A stretch of 64,000 nucleotides of DNA from Ruminococcus flavefaciens AE3010 (GTDB lineage Bacteria > Bacillota > Clostridia > Oscillospirales > Ruminococcaceae): assembly GCF_000526795.1 (NCBI RefSeq), contig NZ_JAGT01000001.1, forward strand, positions 3,082,501 through 3,146,500, given 5' to 3'. Below, piece after piece: positions 50,410 through 58,732 of the stretch. The position numbers were made by a program, and so were the translations under genes. The number at the start of each line of letters is the position of its first letter. Position 1 is the first letter of the stretch. A model generated the notes under the pieces. That model had not been told where the DNA came from. It ran no database searches and saw only the letters and a program-made list of their open reading frames with translations.

Positions 50410-50447
50410 ATTGCGGACAATTTTTAACACCGTTTATTGTGCACAAT
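50410..50447. promoter_or_regulatory. Pair of ATTG-N4-CAAT palindromes
   Basis: ATTGCGGACAAT (50410-50421) and ATTGTGCACAAT (50436-50447, fully palindromic), centres 26 bp apart, in the gap between divergent genes. They could be a dimeric repressor site. The rest of the 50269-50573 gap is AT-rich with a GGGTATT/AATACCC pair (50462-50490) and no gene. Confidence 0.35.
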
Positions 50448-50573
50448 TACAATGAAATTGTGGGTATTTCATCAATTTGACGGAATACCCCTTAGTAAAT
50501 TTGACGAAGCAAAAACCAAGTCCAAAATCGGATCGGCCATTTTTTGCGCTTTCGGAGCAGCCGCGGCGTCGGC

Positions 50574-50602
50574 TTGACTTTTGTGTAAAAATAATATATA
50601 AT
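50574..50602 (+). promoter_or_regulatory. Sigma-A promoter of the 329-residue membrane protein gene
   Basis: TTGACT (50574-50579), 17-bp spacer, TATAAT (50597-50602), then GAAGGGAG before the ATG. Confidence 0.75.
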
Positions 50603-50642
50603 CAGCTATGTGATGTAAGGGATTTACAGAAGGGAGTATACC

Positions 50643-51632
50643 ATGAATAAAGTAAAAAGGATCGTGCTCTGGCTTGCCATTATGCTGGTGCTGGAAGTCA
50701 TAATAAACGCAGCAGGAGCTGCTTTGACTCAGATGACCGCTGTAAAGCTTATGGAGGGCTCGGTGATCGGGTATTCACAGCGCAGTACCGAAATGATACG
50801 TCCTCATAAGGACGAAAGCGGCAATTCGGGAAAAACCAACGGACTTGCAAGGCTTGCCATTCGTACTATACTCAGTGACAGCCGTCTTTACACTGATCTG
50901 AACTTCAGAGGTAATTTTTTATTTTCCAATCAGATCATAGAGGAGAAAAAGATATTTTTTGACGAGAACGGCACAACGCCTCTTTCCGAGGGCATCTTTG
51001 CCGTTGCCTACAAGGACGTCGGCGGCACAACTTCGGAATATATCAAAAATGCAGAGGGCGTTATCGATATCAATGAATTCTGTAAGCTTGACGGCGCCAA
51101 GGAGCTTTATGACTGTCTCGGAAAATGTATTGGCGAGACAGTAAGGCTGGACGCCTTTTCCGTCGATGAAAGCTACATAGTCCACCCTGCGGAGCTGACA
51201 GTGCTTGACTCTGCGGGAAGCGAGCTCCTGCACCTTGAATTTCCCTGTGACGGGGAGATCATAAAGGGCTCGGATTACTACATCTACGAAGAAACAGAAA
51301 AAGAGGACGACAGGCGCAATTCTTCTGTCTGCCTGTACAAGAAAATGAATGATGCTTATAAGGGCGAGCTCAAGGTCACAAAGACAGCCAGAGAGCTTAT
51401 GAAAAAGGCTGATTTCTCACAGGGCGAGCATTATTGGACAAAGAGAAGCTACGGCTTTGGCTCTGTTACTTCAAAGCATGTGGAGAGCATAGACGGCGGC
51501 GCTATGGTATGCGTCGTACATTTCAGCTATATCGGCGGCGTTTTACTGTATACCGTTATCTGTGCGGTGGTGCTGACAGTTATTTTCTGGATAGTCCACA
51601 TCAACAGAAGAGACCCTGACTATTATTATTGA
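50643..51632 (+). CDS. Unknown membrane protein with extracytoplasmic domain
   Basis: 329 residues; no family recognised. TM helix at the N-terminus (about 5-28, IVLWLAIMLVLEVIINAAGAALT), a large extracytoplasmic domain (about 30-285) and a second TM helix (about 295-320) ending in a short cytoplasmic tail. The outer domain has no clear catalytic motif. It is a single gene with its own promoter and terminator, next to the Ddl-like unit on the opposite strand. Confidence 0.82.
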   Translation: MNKVKRIVLWLAIMLVLEVIINAAGAALTQMTAVKLMEGSVIGYSQRSTEMIRPHKDESGNSGKTNGLARLAIRTILSDSRLYTDLNFRGNFLFSNQIIEEKKIFFDENGTTPLSEGIFAVAYKDVGGTTSEYIKNAEGVIDINEFCKLDGAKELYDCLGKCIGETVRLDAFSVDESYIVHPAELTVLDSAGSELLHLEFPCDGEIIKGSDYYIYEETEKEDDRRNSSVCLYKKMNDAYKGELKVTKTARELMKKADFSQGEHYWTKRSYGFGSVTSKHVESIDGGAMVCVVHFSYIGGVLLYTVICAVVLTVIFWIVHINRRDPDYYY

Positions 51633-51640
51633 TAAAACAG

Positions 51641-51673
51641 CGAGCCTTTGGACGGATCATGTCCAAAGGCTCG
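51641..51673. terminator. Bidirectional terminator between convergent genes
   Basis: Perfect 13-bp stem CGAGCCTTTGGAC/GTCCAAAGGCTCG with a 7-nt loop. On the minus strand it is followed by CTGTTTTATC, which fits the GH130 gene. Confidence 0.75.
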
Positions 51674-51682
51674 AAAAGCACA

Positions 51683-52702
51683 TTATCTTATGCCGAGGGA
51701 ATCGTCCTCGGGCTGAAGCTTGTCGTGGGCGATAATGTAGTCGTACACCTCGATTGCTGTAGTGAAAGCTACACCCACATAGCTGTCCGCGCAGCCGTAG
51801 TATAATGCAATGCGTCCTGTATTTGCGTCGGTAAGGGCTGCACAGGGGAAGCAGACATTGGGTACAAAGCCCCGCTCTTCGTATTCCTCCTCGGGAGTGA
51901 GCAGGTAATTCTCGCAGCGGTGGAGCACCTTTGAGGGCTCGTCTATATCAAGTATAGCTCCGCCTATGCTGTAAACATAGCCGTTGCAGGTATTCACCAC
52001 GCCATGATAGAATATGAGCCAGCCCTTATCGGTCTCGATCGGAGCTGCTCCGCCCCCTATTTTAAGGCTTTCCCACCAGTTCCCTGAACGTCCCATGACA
52101 TGGCGGTGACGTCCCCAGAACTCCATATCGGGACTTTCCGAGAGGAAGATGTCGCCGAAAGCAGTGTGACCGTTGTCGCAGGGGCGCGACAGCATAACGA
52201 AATTGCCGTTTATCTTACGAGGGAAAAGCACGGCGTTCCTGTTATATGGGAGATAGGGGTTCTCGACGCGCTCAAAGCGCTTGAAATCAGCAGTTTTTGC
52301 AATGCCGATAGTGGGTCCGTATGCGTCCTGACACCACATGATGTAATATGTATCGTCCACCTTTACAAGCCTCGGGTCGTAGGCATAGGGCGGCATGAAG
52401 GGCTTGCCGCTTTTATCGGTGAAGGGTATCTTCTCTTTGTCGAACTCCCAGTGCAGAGCGTCCTTGCTCCTGCCAAGATAGATGTGAGGGATACCGTTGC
52501 GCTGTTCTCCGCGGAATACGCCTATATATCCGCCGTCGTAGGGCATGACTGCGCTGTTGAATATCCTTGCCACATCGGGCAGTGGATTTCTGCCTATTAT
52601 GGGGTTCGCGGTGTATCTCCAGAGGGGAGATGTACAGCCTTGCGGCTTATCCTGCCACGGAATGGAGGGCAGGTCTGTTCCAATGATTTTAATATCCGCC
52701 AT
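51683..52702 (-). CDS. GH130 mannoside phosphorylase
   Basis: 339 residues with the five-bladed propeller of GH130: RYTANPIIGRNPLPDVARIFNSAV, the general-acid Asp region YDPRLVKVDDTYY, phosphate-binding NRNAVLFPRKINGNF, and GGGAAPIETDKGWLIFYHGV. It lacks a signal peptide, so it acts in the cytoplasm. Length and N-terminus fit the beta-1,4-mannooligosaccharide phosphorylase group (like RaMP2 of Ruminococcus albus) better than the longer mannosyl-glucose phosphorylases; this is inference. Divergent from a galactokinase gene, which suggests galacto(gluco)mannan use. A 12-bp palindrome covers its transcription start. Confidence 0.92.
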   Translation of the reverse strand: MADIKIIGTDLPSIPWQDKPQGCTSPLWRYTANPIIGRNPLPDVARIFNSAVMPYDGGYIGVFRGEQRNGIPHIYLGRSKDALHWEFDKEKIPFTDKSGKPFMPPYAYDPRLVKVDDTYYIMWCQDAYGPTIGIAKTADFKRFERVENPYLPYNRNAVLFPRKINGNFVMLSRPCDNGHTAFGDIFLSESPDMEFWGRHRHVMGRSGNWWESLKIGGGAAPIETDKGWLIFYHGVVNTCNGYVYSIGGAILDIDEPSKVLHRCENYLLTPEEEYEERGFVPNVCFPCAALTDANTGRIALYYGCADSYVGVAFTTAIEVYDYIIAHDKLQPEDDSLGIR

Positions 52703-52712
52703 AACAAACTCC

Positions 52713-52744
52713 TTTAATTAATCCCAAACTATGGATTAATTAAA
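52713..52744 (-). promoter_or_regulatory. Operator-like palindrome at the GH130 start
   Basis: Perfect 12-bp arms TTTAATTAATCC/GGATTAATTAAA with an 8-nt centre. It begins at the -10 box and ends at the ribosome site (AAAGGAG), so it could be a repressor site or an RNA hairpin hiding the ribosome site. Confidence 0.6.
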
Positions 52745-52772
52745 TTATAGCGTGGAGTTGCAATTAAGTCAA
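52744..52772 (-). promoter_or_regulatory. Sigma-A promoter of the GH130 gene
   Basis: Minus-strand TTGACT (52767-52772), 17-bp spacer, TATAAT (52744-52749). The predicted start lies inside the palindrome at 52713-52744. Confidence 0.75.
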
Positions 52773-52963
52773 TAGGTATTGCAATATTTAAGTAAATTCG
52801 TGAAAATGCACTATTATGCCGCGCGTTATTCTACAGCTTAAAATTAATATAAAAATGTAGATTGTGCCGCTGAGTTGGTGTATAATAGAAGAAAGTGCAA
52901 TTGATATGTGTATCAAGGGCATATATGACTGCCTTAAATCATACTTAAAAAGGAGCTGTCTGT

Positions 52964-54250
52964 ATGAATTTATATGACCTTATAAACGGAATATCAAACG
53001 GAGCATTCGATGAACAGCTCCATATGCTCTACGGTGCAGGGGAAAAGGCTGTGCTTCGTGCAAGAGCACGTTATCTCAGTGCTGCGGAGAGCTTTTCGCG
53101 GCTTCACCCCGAGTGCGGCGATATACACGTTTACTCGGCTTCGGGACGGACTGAGATTGGCGGCAACCACACCGACCACCAGCACGGCTGCGTGCTTGCG
53201 GCGGCTGTGAGCCTTGATATGATAGCAATAGTCGCTTTCCATGAGGAGGGCGTTATCCGTGTGACCTCCGAGGGCTATCCGCAGTTCGAGGTTGAGCTTT
53301 CCGAGCTTGCTCCTGTTGAAGCCGAAAAAGGGACTTCGTCGGCGCTTATCCGCGGCATTGCTGAAAAATTCACGGAAATGGGCGTGGAGACAGGCGGCTT
53401 TGACGCCTATATGACCTCGGATGTCCTCAGCGGCAGCGGTCTTTCCTCATCGGCGGCGTTTGAGATACTTATCGCCACTATTATAAATGAGCAGTACAAC
53501 GGCGGACAGACCGAAGCGGCGGAGCTTGCCAAGATAAGCCAGTTCGCGGAAAACGTCTACTTCGGCAAGGCCAGCGGACTTATGGATCAGACGGTCTGCG
53601 CCGCAGGAGGCTTCGTCGCCATAGATTTTGCCGATCCCCATGAGCCGCAGATAACCAATGTGGACTTTGACTTTGAACGTGCAGGCTACTCGGTCTGCAT
53701 TACCGATACAAAGGGCAGTCACGCCGACCTCTCCGATGAGTACAGCGCGGTAGCTTCCGAGATGAAGCAGGTCGCCAAGGCTCTTGGCTGTGAGTTCCTA
53801 CGTGAAGCAGATGAAGATGAATTTTATGAGAAGCTGCCACAGCTTCGTGAAAGCTGTACCGACAGGGAGCTGCTGCGTGCGGCCCATTTCTTTGCTGAGA
53901 ACACAAGGGCTGCCGAAGAAGCTGAGGCTCTTGCGGACGGCGATACTGAGCGCTTTTTCCAATTAGTGAACGAGTCGGGGACGTCCTCGGCGGAGCTGCT
54001 GCAAAATCTGTATTCAAACAAAGCTCCCCAGTCCCAGCAGATACCGCTGGCGATAATGCTGAGCAAGCGGTTCCTCGGCGGAAACGGCGCGGTGAGAGTT
54101 CATGGCGGCGGCTTTGCAGGAACCATACAGGCGTTCGTGCCGACTTATCTTGCAGCGGATTATGCCGCGAAAATGGAGCGAATATTCGGCGCGGGGAGCT
54201 GCTATGTGCTGACCATACGCCCTGTAGGCGGATACGAACTCAAAATTTAG
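52964..54250 (+). CDS. galK: Galactokinase family protein
   Basis: 428 residues, GHMP kinase fold, cytoplasmic. It would phosphorylate galactose to galactose-1-phosphate (Leloir pathway). Motifs: GRTEIGGNHTDHQHG in place of the commoner GRVNLIGEHTDY, a variant I recall from many clostridial galactokinases; ATP loop SGSGLSSSAAFE; catalytic Asp in ASGLMDQTVCAAGG; late GGGFAGT. AAAAAGGAG precedes the ATG; TATAAT (52881-52886) lies upstream but its -35 is poor. Divergent from GH130. The last 15 nt form one arm of a perfect hairpin (54236-54270). Confidence 0.88.
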   Translation: MNLYDLINGISNGAFDEQLHMLYGAGEKAVLRARARYLSAAESFSRLHPECGDIHVYSASGRTEIGGNHTDHQHGCVLAAAVSLDMIAIVAFHEEGVIRVTSEGYPQFEVELSELAPVEAEKGTSSALIRGIAEKFTEMGVETGGFDAYMTSDVLSGSGLSSSAAFEILIATIINEQYNGGQTEAAELAKISQFAENVYFGKASGLMDQTVCAAGGFVAIDFADPHEPQITNVDFDFERAGYSVCITDTKGSHADLSDEYSAVASEMKQVAKALGCEFLREADEDEFYEKLPQLRESCTDRELLRAAHFFAENTRAAEEAEALADGDTERFFQLVNESGTSSAELLQNLYSNKAPQSQQIPLAIMLSKRFLGGNGAVRVHGGGFAGTIQAFVPTYLAADYAAKMERIFGAGSCYVLTIRPVGGYELKI

Positions 54251-54380
54251 CTTTGCTAAATTTTGAGTTCAGAAAGTAGTGAGTAGAAAGTAGGGGACGG
54301 CGTCCTCGACGTCCCGCGCCTTACACAATAAATAACATGAACCCATTTGTAGGGGAGGGCGGCGTCCCCTACAAACGTAA
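54236..54380. repeat. Snap-back hairpin and repeat block after galK
   Basis: 54236-54270: perfect 15-bp inverted repeat GAACTCAAAATTTAG/CTAAATTTTGAGTTC with CTTTG loop; the first arm is the 3' end of galK with its stop codon. Then tandem GTAGTGAGTAGAAAGTAG (54276-54293), GGGGACGGCGTCCTCGACGTCCC (54294-54316) and GTAGGGGAGGGCGGCGTCCCCTAC (54349-54372). Confidence 0.8.
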
Positions 54381-54408
54381 ATTGGAATTTATGAAAGGAG
54401 AGGCTGCC

Positions 54409-55734
54409 TTGACAATAGGTGCTAATACGGAAAAAATACTGACAGAGCTTGAAGATCACGGCTTTGAAGCATATATGGTGGGCGGCTGCGTCCGCGACAG
54501 CATACTGGGCAGACTCTGCAATGACGTCGACATTACCACCAATGCCCTGCCCGAGCAGATGTTAGCGGTATTCAGCGGCTACAAGGTCATTCCCACGGGC
54601 ATAAAGCACGGCACGGTGACTGTTTTGTGCGGCGGCGAGTCCTTTGAGATAACTACATACCGCATCGACGGGGAGTACACCGACCACCGCCGTCCAGACG
54701 AGGTGCGGTTCACCGCTGATATAGCCGACGACCTTGGACGCCGCGATTTTACGGTGAATGCCGTGGCTATGGACAGGCACGGCAATATTGTCGATCCGTT
54801 CGGCGGCAGAGCCGACATGGACGCAGGCATTATCCGCTGTGTGGGGGTCCCGCAGGAACGCTTCTCCGAGGACGCCCTCCGCATACTGAGAGCTGTCCGC
54901 TTTTCGTCACAGCTTGGATTTGCCGTAGATAAGGCTACTGCCGACGCTGTTCACGGCATGAGGGAGCAGCTGGCGGATATCTCCCGTGAGCGTGTCCGCG
55001 ACGAGCTGGACAAGCTTATCTGCGGCGAGAATGCTGTAAATGTGCTTCTGGAGTACAGCGACGTCATTACGGCTGTTATCCCCGAATTTGAGTCGAGTAT
55101 CGGGCTTGATCAGCGCTCTCCCTACCACAGGTACAGCGTCTGGGAGCACACTGTCCGCGCTTTGGGGACTGCTCCCAAGGAGAATATGAAGCTCCGCAGG
55201 GCGCTACTTTACCATGATATCGGCAAGCCTGCCTGCATGAAGCTTGACGAGACGGGCAGGGGGCACTTCAAGCAGCACGACCGCGTGGGCGCGGAAATGG
55301 CAGCGGCTATAATGAAGCGGCTCCACTATGATAACAAGACAATTGCCTATACTACGGCGCTTATAGCCAATCACAGCAAGAAGCTCCGCAGTAAAGCTGA
55401 CGTGAAGAAAATGATGTTCAGGATAGGCGACGAGCTCTTCTTTGAGCTCATGGAGATGAAAAAATGTGATAATTCCGCGAAAAACGAGTTCGTCCTTGAG
55501 GAGATCAGCCTGTTCGACAGGCTGAAGGAGCTTGGGCGTGAGGTGATCGCAAATGACGAGTGCAGAAGCATTCGCGGACTTGCTGTTACGGGCTCTGAGC
55601 TTGTACAGCTTGGACTTAAAGGCGCTGAGATAGGCGAGATACAGAAGGAAATGCTGGGGCTTGTAATTGAAGAGCAGCTCCCCAACAGCAGGGACGAGCT
55701 GCTGAAATACGCAGAACAGAGGTGCAGAAAATGA
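54409..55734 (+). CDS. cca: CCA tRNA nucleotidyltransferase
   Basis: About 441 residues. It adds or repairs the 3' CCA of tRNAs. Nucleotidyltransferase motifs: VGGCVRDSILGRLCNDVDITTNA with the catalytic DxD, and RRDFTVNAVAMD; then an RNA-binding helical part and a C-terminal HD domain (YHDIGKP). I choose TTG 54409, with AAAGGAGAGG 6 nt upstream; ATG 54391 is in frame but poorly placed, and further upstream the frame runs into a repeat hairpin. pflA overlaps its stop by 4 nt. Confidence 0.93.
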   Translation: MTIGANTEKILTELEDHGFEAYMVGGCVRDSILGRLCNDVDITTNALPEQMLAVFSGYKVIPTGIKHGTVTVLCGGESFEITTYRIDGEYTDHRRPDEVRFTADIADDLGRRDFTVNAVAMDRHGNIVDPFGGRADMDAGIIRCVGVPQERFSEDALRILRAVRFSSQLGFAVDKATADAVHGMREQLADISRERVRDELDKLICGENAVNVLLEYSDVITAVIPEFESSIGLDQRSPYHRYSVWEHTVRALGTAPKENMKLRRALLYHDIGKPACMKLDETGRGHFKQHDRVGAEMAAAIMKRLHYDNKTIAYTTALIANHSKKLRSKADVKKMMFRIGDELFFELMEMKKCDNSAKNEFVLEEISLFDRLKELGREVIANDECRSIRGLAVTGSELVQLGLKGAEIGEIQKEMLGLVIEEQLPNSRDELLKYAEQRCRK

Positions 55735-56474
55735 AAGGACGCATACATTCCACAGAGAGCTTCGGGACGGTGGACGGCCCGGGAGTAAGGTTCGTGGTGT
55801 TTTTTCAGGGCTGCCCCATGAGGTGCAAATACTGCCACAACCCCGATACATGGGACTTTTCGGGCGGTACTGAGCGTACTGCCGAGGACCTTATGAAGGA
55901 GTACGACTCCTATAAGGAGTTCCTGAGGTCGGGTGGCATAACCGCTACGGGCGGCGAGCCGCTGGCACAGCCCGAGTTTCTTGCGGAGCTGTTCCGCCTT
56001 GCCAAGGAAAAGGGCGTGCATACCTGCCTTGATACATCGGCGGGAGTTTACTCTCCCGAAAGTCATGATAAGATAGACGAGGTGCTGAAATACACCGACC
56101 TTGTAATGCTTGACATAAAGCACATCGACAATGACTGCCACAAGGAGCTGACAGGCATGGGAAACCGCAATATACTTGCCTTTGCTGAGCATATCCGCGA
56201 CCTTGGCATACCCGTGTGGATACGCCATGTGGTAGTTCCGAACATCACGGACAAGTACGAGGAGCTCTTTGCTCTGGGGGAATACCTCTCCACACTGACC
56301 AATCTGAAAGCACTGGACGTTCTGCCCTATCACGACATGGCAAAGCCAAAGTACGCGGAGTTAGGGCTGGAGTATCCTCTGGGAGACACGCCGCCTTTGA
56401 CAAAGGAAGAAGCCATAAAAGCGCGTAATACCATAATCGACGGCATAAAATCGGGACTTCACAAGCATAGTTAG
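55731..56474 (+). CDS. pflA: Pyruvate formate-lyase activating enzyme
   Basis: About 247 residues. This radical SAM enzyme installs the glycyl radical on pyruvate formate-lyase, opening the anaerobic route from pyruvate to acetyl-CoA and formate. CX3CX2C motif in GCPMRCKYCHNPDTW, SAM-binding TGGEPL, and the usual VMLDIKHID and LPYHDMAKPKY segments. Start ATG 55731 overlaps the cca stop (ATGA). No pflB is adjacent, so the partner enzyme is elsewhere. A strong terminator follows. Confidence 0.95.
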   Translation: MKGRIHSTESFGTVDGPGVRFVVFFQGCPMRCKYCHNPDTWDFSGGTERTAEDLMKEYDSYKEFLRSGGITATGGEPLAQPEFLAELFRLAKEKGVHTCLDTSAGVYSPESHDKIDEVLKYTDLVMLDIKHIDNDCHKELTGMGNRNILAFAEHIRDLGIPVWIRHVVVPNITDKYEELFALGEYLSTLTNLKALDVLPYHDMAKPKYAELGLEYPLGDTPPLTKEEAIKARNTIIDGIKSGLHKHS

Positions 56475-56525
56475 TGAGTAGTGAGTAGAATTGCAGTTCC
56501 GATATTTGACAGACTTTAATATTTT

Positions 56526-56560
56526 TCAGACCTCTGACACACATCAGAGGTCTTTTTCAT
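56526..56560 (+). terminator. Terminator of cca-pflA
   Basis: Perfect 10-bp stem AGACCTCTGA/TCAGAGGTCT followed by TTTTCAT. Confidence 0.9.
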
Positions 56561-56564
56561 ATTA

Positions 56565-56709
56565 TTAGTGAGTAGAGAGTAGAGAGTAGTAAGTAGTATT
56601 ATGCAGTGCAGCCGAAACGGGGCGATGTGTGCATAGCCCCATACTACTCTCTACTTCCTACTCACTACTCACTCAAATCATAATTCAGCAAAGCTGAATT
56701 ATGATTTAT
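56565..56709. repeat. Repeat block before asnB
   Basis: Tandem AGTGAGTAGAGAGTAGAGAGTAG (56568-56597), GGGGCGATGTGTGCATAGCCCC (56619-56641), inverted tandem ACTACTCTCTACTTCC (56643-56674) and a perfect 15-bp snap-back hairpin AAATCATAATTCAGC/GCTGAATTATGATTT with AAA loop (56675-56707). Confidence 0.78.
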
Positions 56710-56747
56710 CCCAGCGTGCCGTATGCTGAAAAGCGGTGGAGAGGATC

Positions 56748-58565
56748 ATGTGCGGAATTGCAGGAGCTATAAGCTTTATTGAAGATATGCGCGAGGACAT
56801 GAAAATTTACGAGAATATGCAGCGTGCTCTGCTGCGGCGGGGGCCCGACCAGCGGGGCGTGTTCCTGAGCCGTGAGGCTGCCCTTATCCATACCCGTCTT
56901 GCGGTCATTGACATTGACGGCGGTCGGCAGCCCATGAGCTTCGGGAGATACACTATTATATATAATGGGGAGCTATATAACACTGAGGAGCTCCGCGGCG
57001 AGCTGGCAGGCGAATTTGATTTTGATACCCATTCCGATACTGAGGTGGTGCTGAAAAGCTACATAAAATGGGGGAGCTCCTGCGCGGAGCGCTTCAACGG
57101 CATTTTCGCCTTTGCGGTCTATGACGAGCAGGAGCATCGCGTATTTCTTGCCCGTGACAGGATAGGCGTGAAGCCACTGTTTTACTATGATACGGGGAAA
57201 AAGCTCATTTTCGCTTCGGAGCTCCCAGCCCTTCTGGAACACCCCGACGTTCCTCATGAGGTAGACGAGCGCGGTGCGGCTGAGCTTCTTCTCATGGCGC
57301 CCGGGCGGACTATGGGCTGCGGAGTAATACGCGGCGTTGAGGAAGTCCGTCCCGCATGGTGCGGCTATTACTCGGCAGAGGGCTTGAAGCTCCACGAATA
57401 CTGGCGGCTGAAAGCATATGAGCTCAACGAGAGCTTTGAGCAGACCGCCGAGCACGTCCGCGAACTCGTCCTCGACGCCATAAGGCGGCAGCTTGTGTCC
57501 GATGTGCCTGTGTGTACATTCCTGTCGGGCGGACTTGATTCCAGCCTCATATCCTCTGTGGCGGCGTCGGAGCTGAAAAAGCAGGGCAGACAGCTCAGCA
57601 CCTTTTCCGTGGACTACCGCGACAACGACAAGTACTTTCAGAAGAGCCGTTTTCAGCCAAACAGCGACCCTGAGTACATCACCTGTATGGTGGAGTATCT
57701 GGGTACAGACCACCATTGGACGGTGGTTGATACTCCCGAGCTCATTGCGGCTCTTGACGAAGCCACGGAAGCAAGGGGGCTTCCGGGAATGGCGGACGTG
57801 GACGCATCTCTGCTGCTGTTCTGCCGCGAGATAAAGAAATACGGCACGGTAGCTCTTTCGGGAGAGTGTGCCGACGAGATATTCGGGGGGTATCCCTGGT
57901 ACAGGGATAAGGATATCCGCATGACAGACGGCTTCCCGTGGGCGCAGAGCACTGCCTACCGCAGGCGTTTCCTCTGTGACGATTACACAGCGAGGATAAA
58001 CGCCGAGGACTATGTTTACTCCGCCTACAGAAATACTGCCGACAGCGCCGAAAAGCTCAGCAGCGACAGTCCGCTCGAAGCCCGTATGCGTGAGATGACG
58101 GAGCTGAACTTCAAGTGGTTCATGCAGACCCTCCTTGACCGCAAGGACAGAATGTCCATGTACAGTGGACTTGAAGTCCGCGTGCCATTCTGCGACTACC
58201 GCATTGCGGAGTATCTCTATAATGTGTCGTGGGAGTATAAGGACTACATGGGCAGGGAAAAGGGACTGCTCCGCGAAGCTATGAGGGAATGGCTCCCCGA
58301 TAAGGTGCTGTGGCGCAGGAAAAGCCCCTACCCGAAAACTCACAATCCCGCATTCCTTGAGGGGGTTACGGCGAAGCTCCGAACCATACTGGACGAGGGC
58401 GGGGAGCGGCTCACACAGCTGGTGAAGCGTGAGGAGCTTGAAAAGCTCCTGCGCCATGAGGAGCAGGTACAGTGGTACGGTCAGCTCATGAATCTGCCGC
58501 AGACTATAGCCTTTTTCATTCAGCTGAACTACTGGCTGGAGCGCTTTGACATAAAGCTGAGATAA
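56748..58565 (+). CDS. asnB: Asparagine synthase (glutamine-hydrolysing)
   Basis: About 605 residues. AsnB makes asparagine from aspartate with ATP and glutamine amide nitrogen. Start ATG 56748 puts Cys2, the glutaminase nucleophile, at the N-terminus (MCGIAGAI), with GGAGAGG upstream. Glutaminase domain about 1-200; synthetase domain about 220-605 with the PP-loop FLSGGLDSSLISS and GECADEIFGGYPWY. Length is normal for bacterial AsnB. No promoter was recognised in the repeat-filled upstream gap. Confidence 0.95.
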   Translation: MCGIAGAISFIEDMREDMKIYENMQRALLRRGPDQRGVFLSREAALIHTRLAVIDIDGGRQPMSFGRYTIIYNGELYNTEELRGELAGEFDFDTHSDTEVVLKSYIKWGSSCAERFNGIFAFAVYDEQEHRVFLARDRIGVKPLFYYDTGKKLIFASELPALLEHPDVPHEVDERGAAELLLMAPGRTMGCGVIRGVEEVRPAWCGYYSAEGLKLHEYWRLKAYELNESFEQTAEHVRELVLDAIRRQLVSDVPVCTFLSGGLDSSLISSVAASELKKQGRQLSTFSVDYRDNDKYFQKSRFQPNSDPEYITCMVEYLGTDHHWTVVDTPELIAALDEATEARGLPGMADVDASLLLFCREIKKYGTVALSGECADEIFGGYPWYRDKDIRMTDGFPWAQSTAYRRRFLCDDYTARINAEDYVYSAYRNTADSAEKLSSDSPLEARMREMTELNFKWFMQTLLDRKDRMSMYSGLEVRVPFCDYRIAEYLYNVSWEYKDYMGREKGLLREAMREWLPDKVLWRRKSPYPKTHNPAFLEGVTAKLRTILDEGGERLTQLVKREELEKLLRHEEQVQWYGQLMNLPQTIAFFIQLNYWLERFDIKLR

Positions 58566-58616
58566 CAGCGGTATTACGAGAATTGTTTGAATATTTTATA
58601 AATTCACTTCAAAAGA

Positions 58617-58645
58617 TTGAAGCCTGTTATAATATTTGTTATAAT
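58617..58645 (+). promoter_or_regulatory. Upstream sigma-A-like promoter of the Cthe_2159-type gene
   Basis: TTGAAG (58617-58622), 17-bp spacer, TATAAT (58640-58645). Its transcript would include a 14-codon reading frame (58731-58775) with AAGGTGGT upstream. Confidence 0.55.
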
Positions 58646-58678
58646 TTATGTGACCTTATCAGGTACAAAATGTTGATC

Positions 58679-58732
58679 TTAAAGAAAAATTAAGGGTAAT
58701 TTAAGATTATTTTAAGGTGGTGCCGATATAAT
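58679..58732 (+). promoter_or_regulatory. Four 11-bp TTAA(A/G) direct repeats before a -10 box
   Basis: TTAA(A/G) begins at 58679, 58690, 58701 and 58712, exactly 11 bp apart; TATAAT is at 58727-58732 with no matching -35. This is the layout of promoters activated by PhoB/OmpR-family response regulators, where direct repeats replace the -35 box. Confidence 0.6.

Noticed and set aside
56973..58457. 494-codon open frame opposite asnB
   Set aside because: It is antisense to a clear asparagine synthase, has no family motifs or ribosome site, and is explained by the codon pattern of the real gene.
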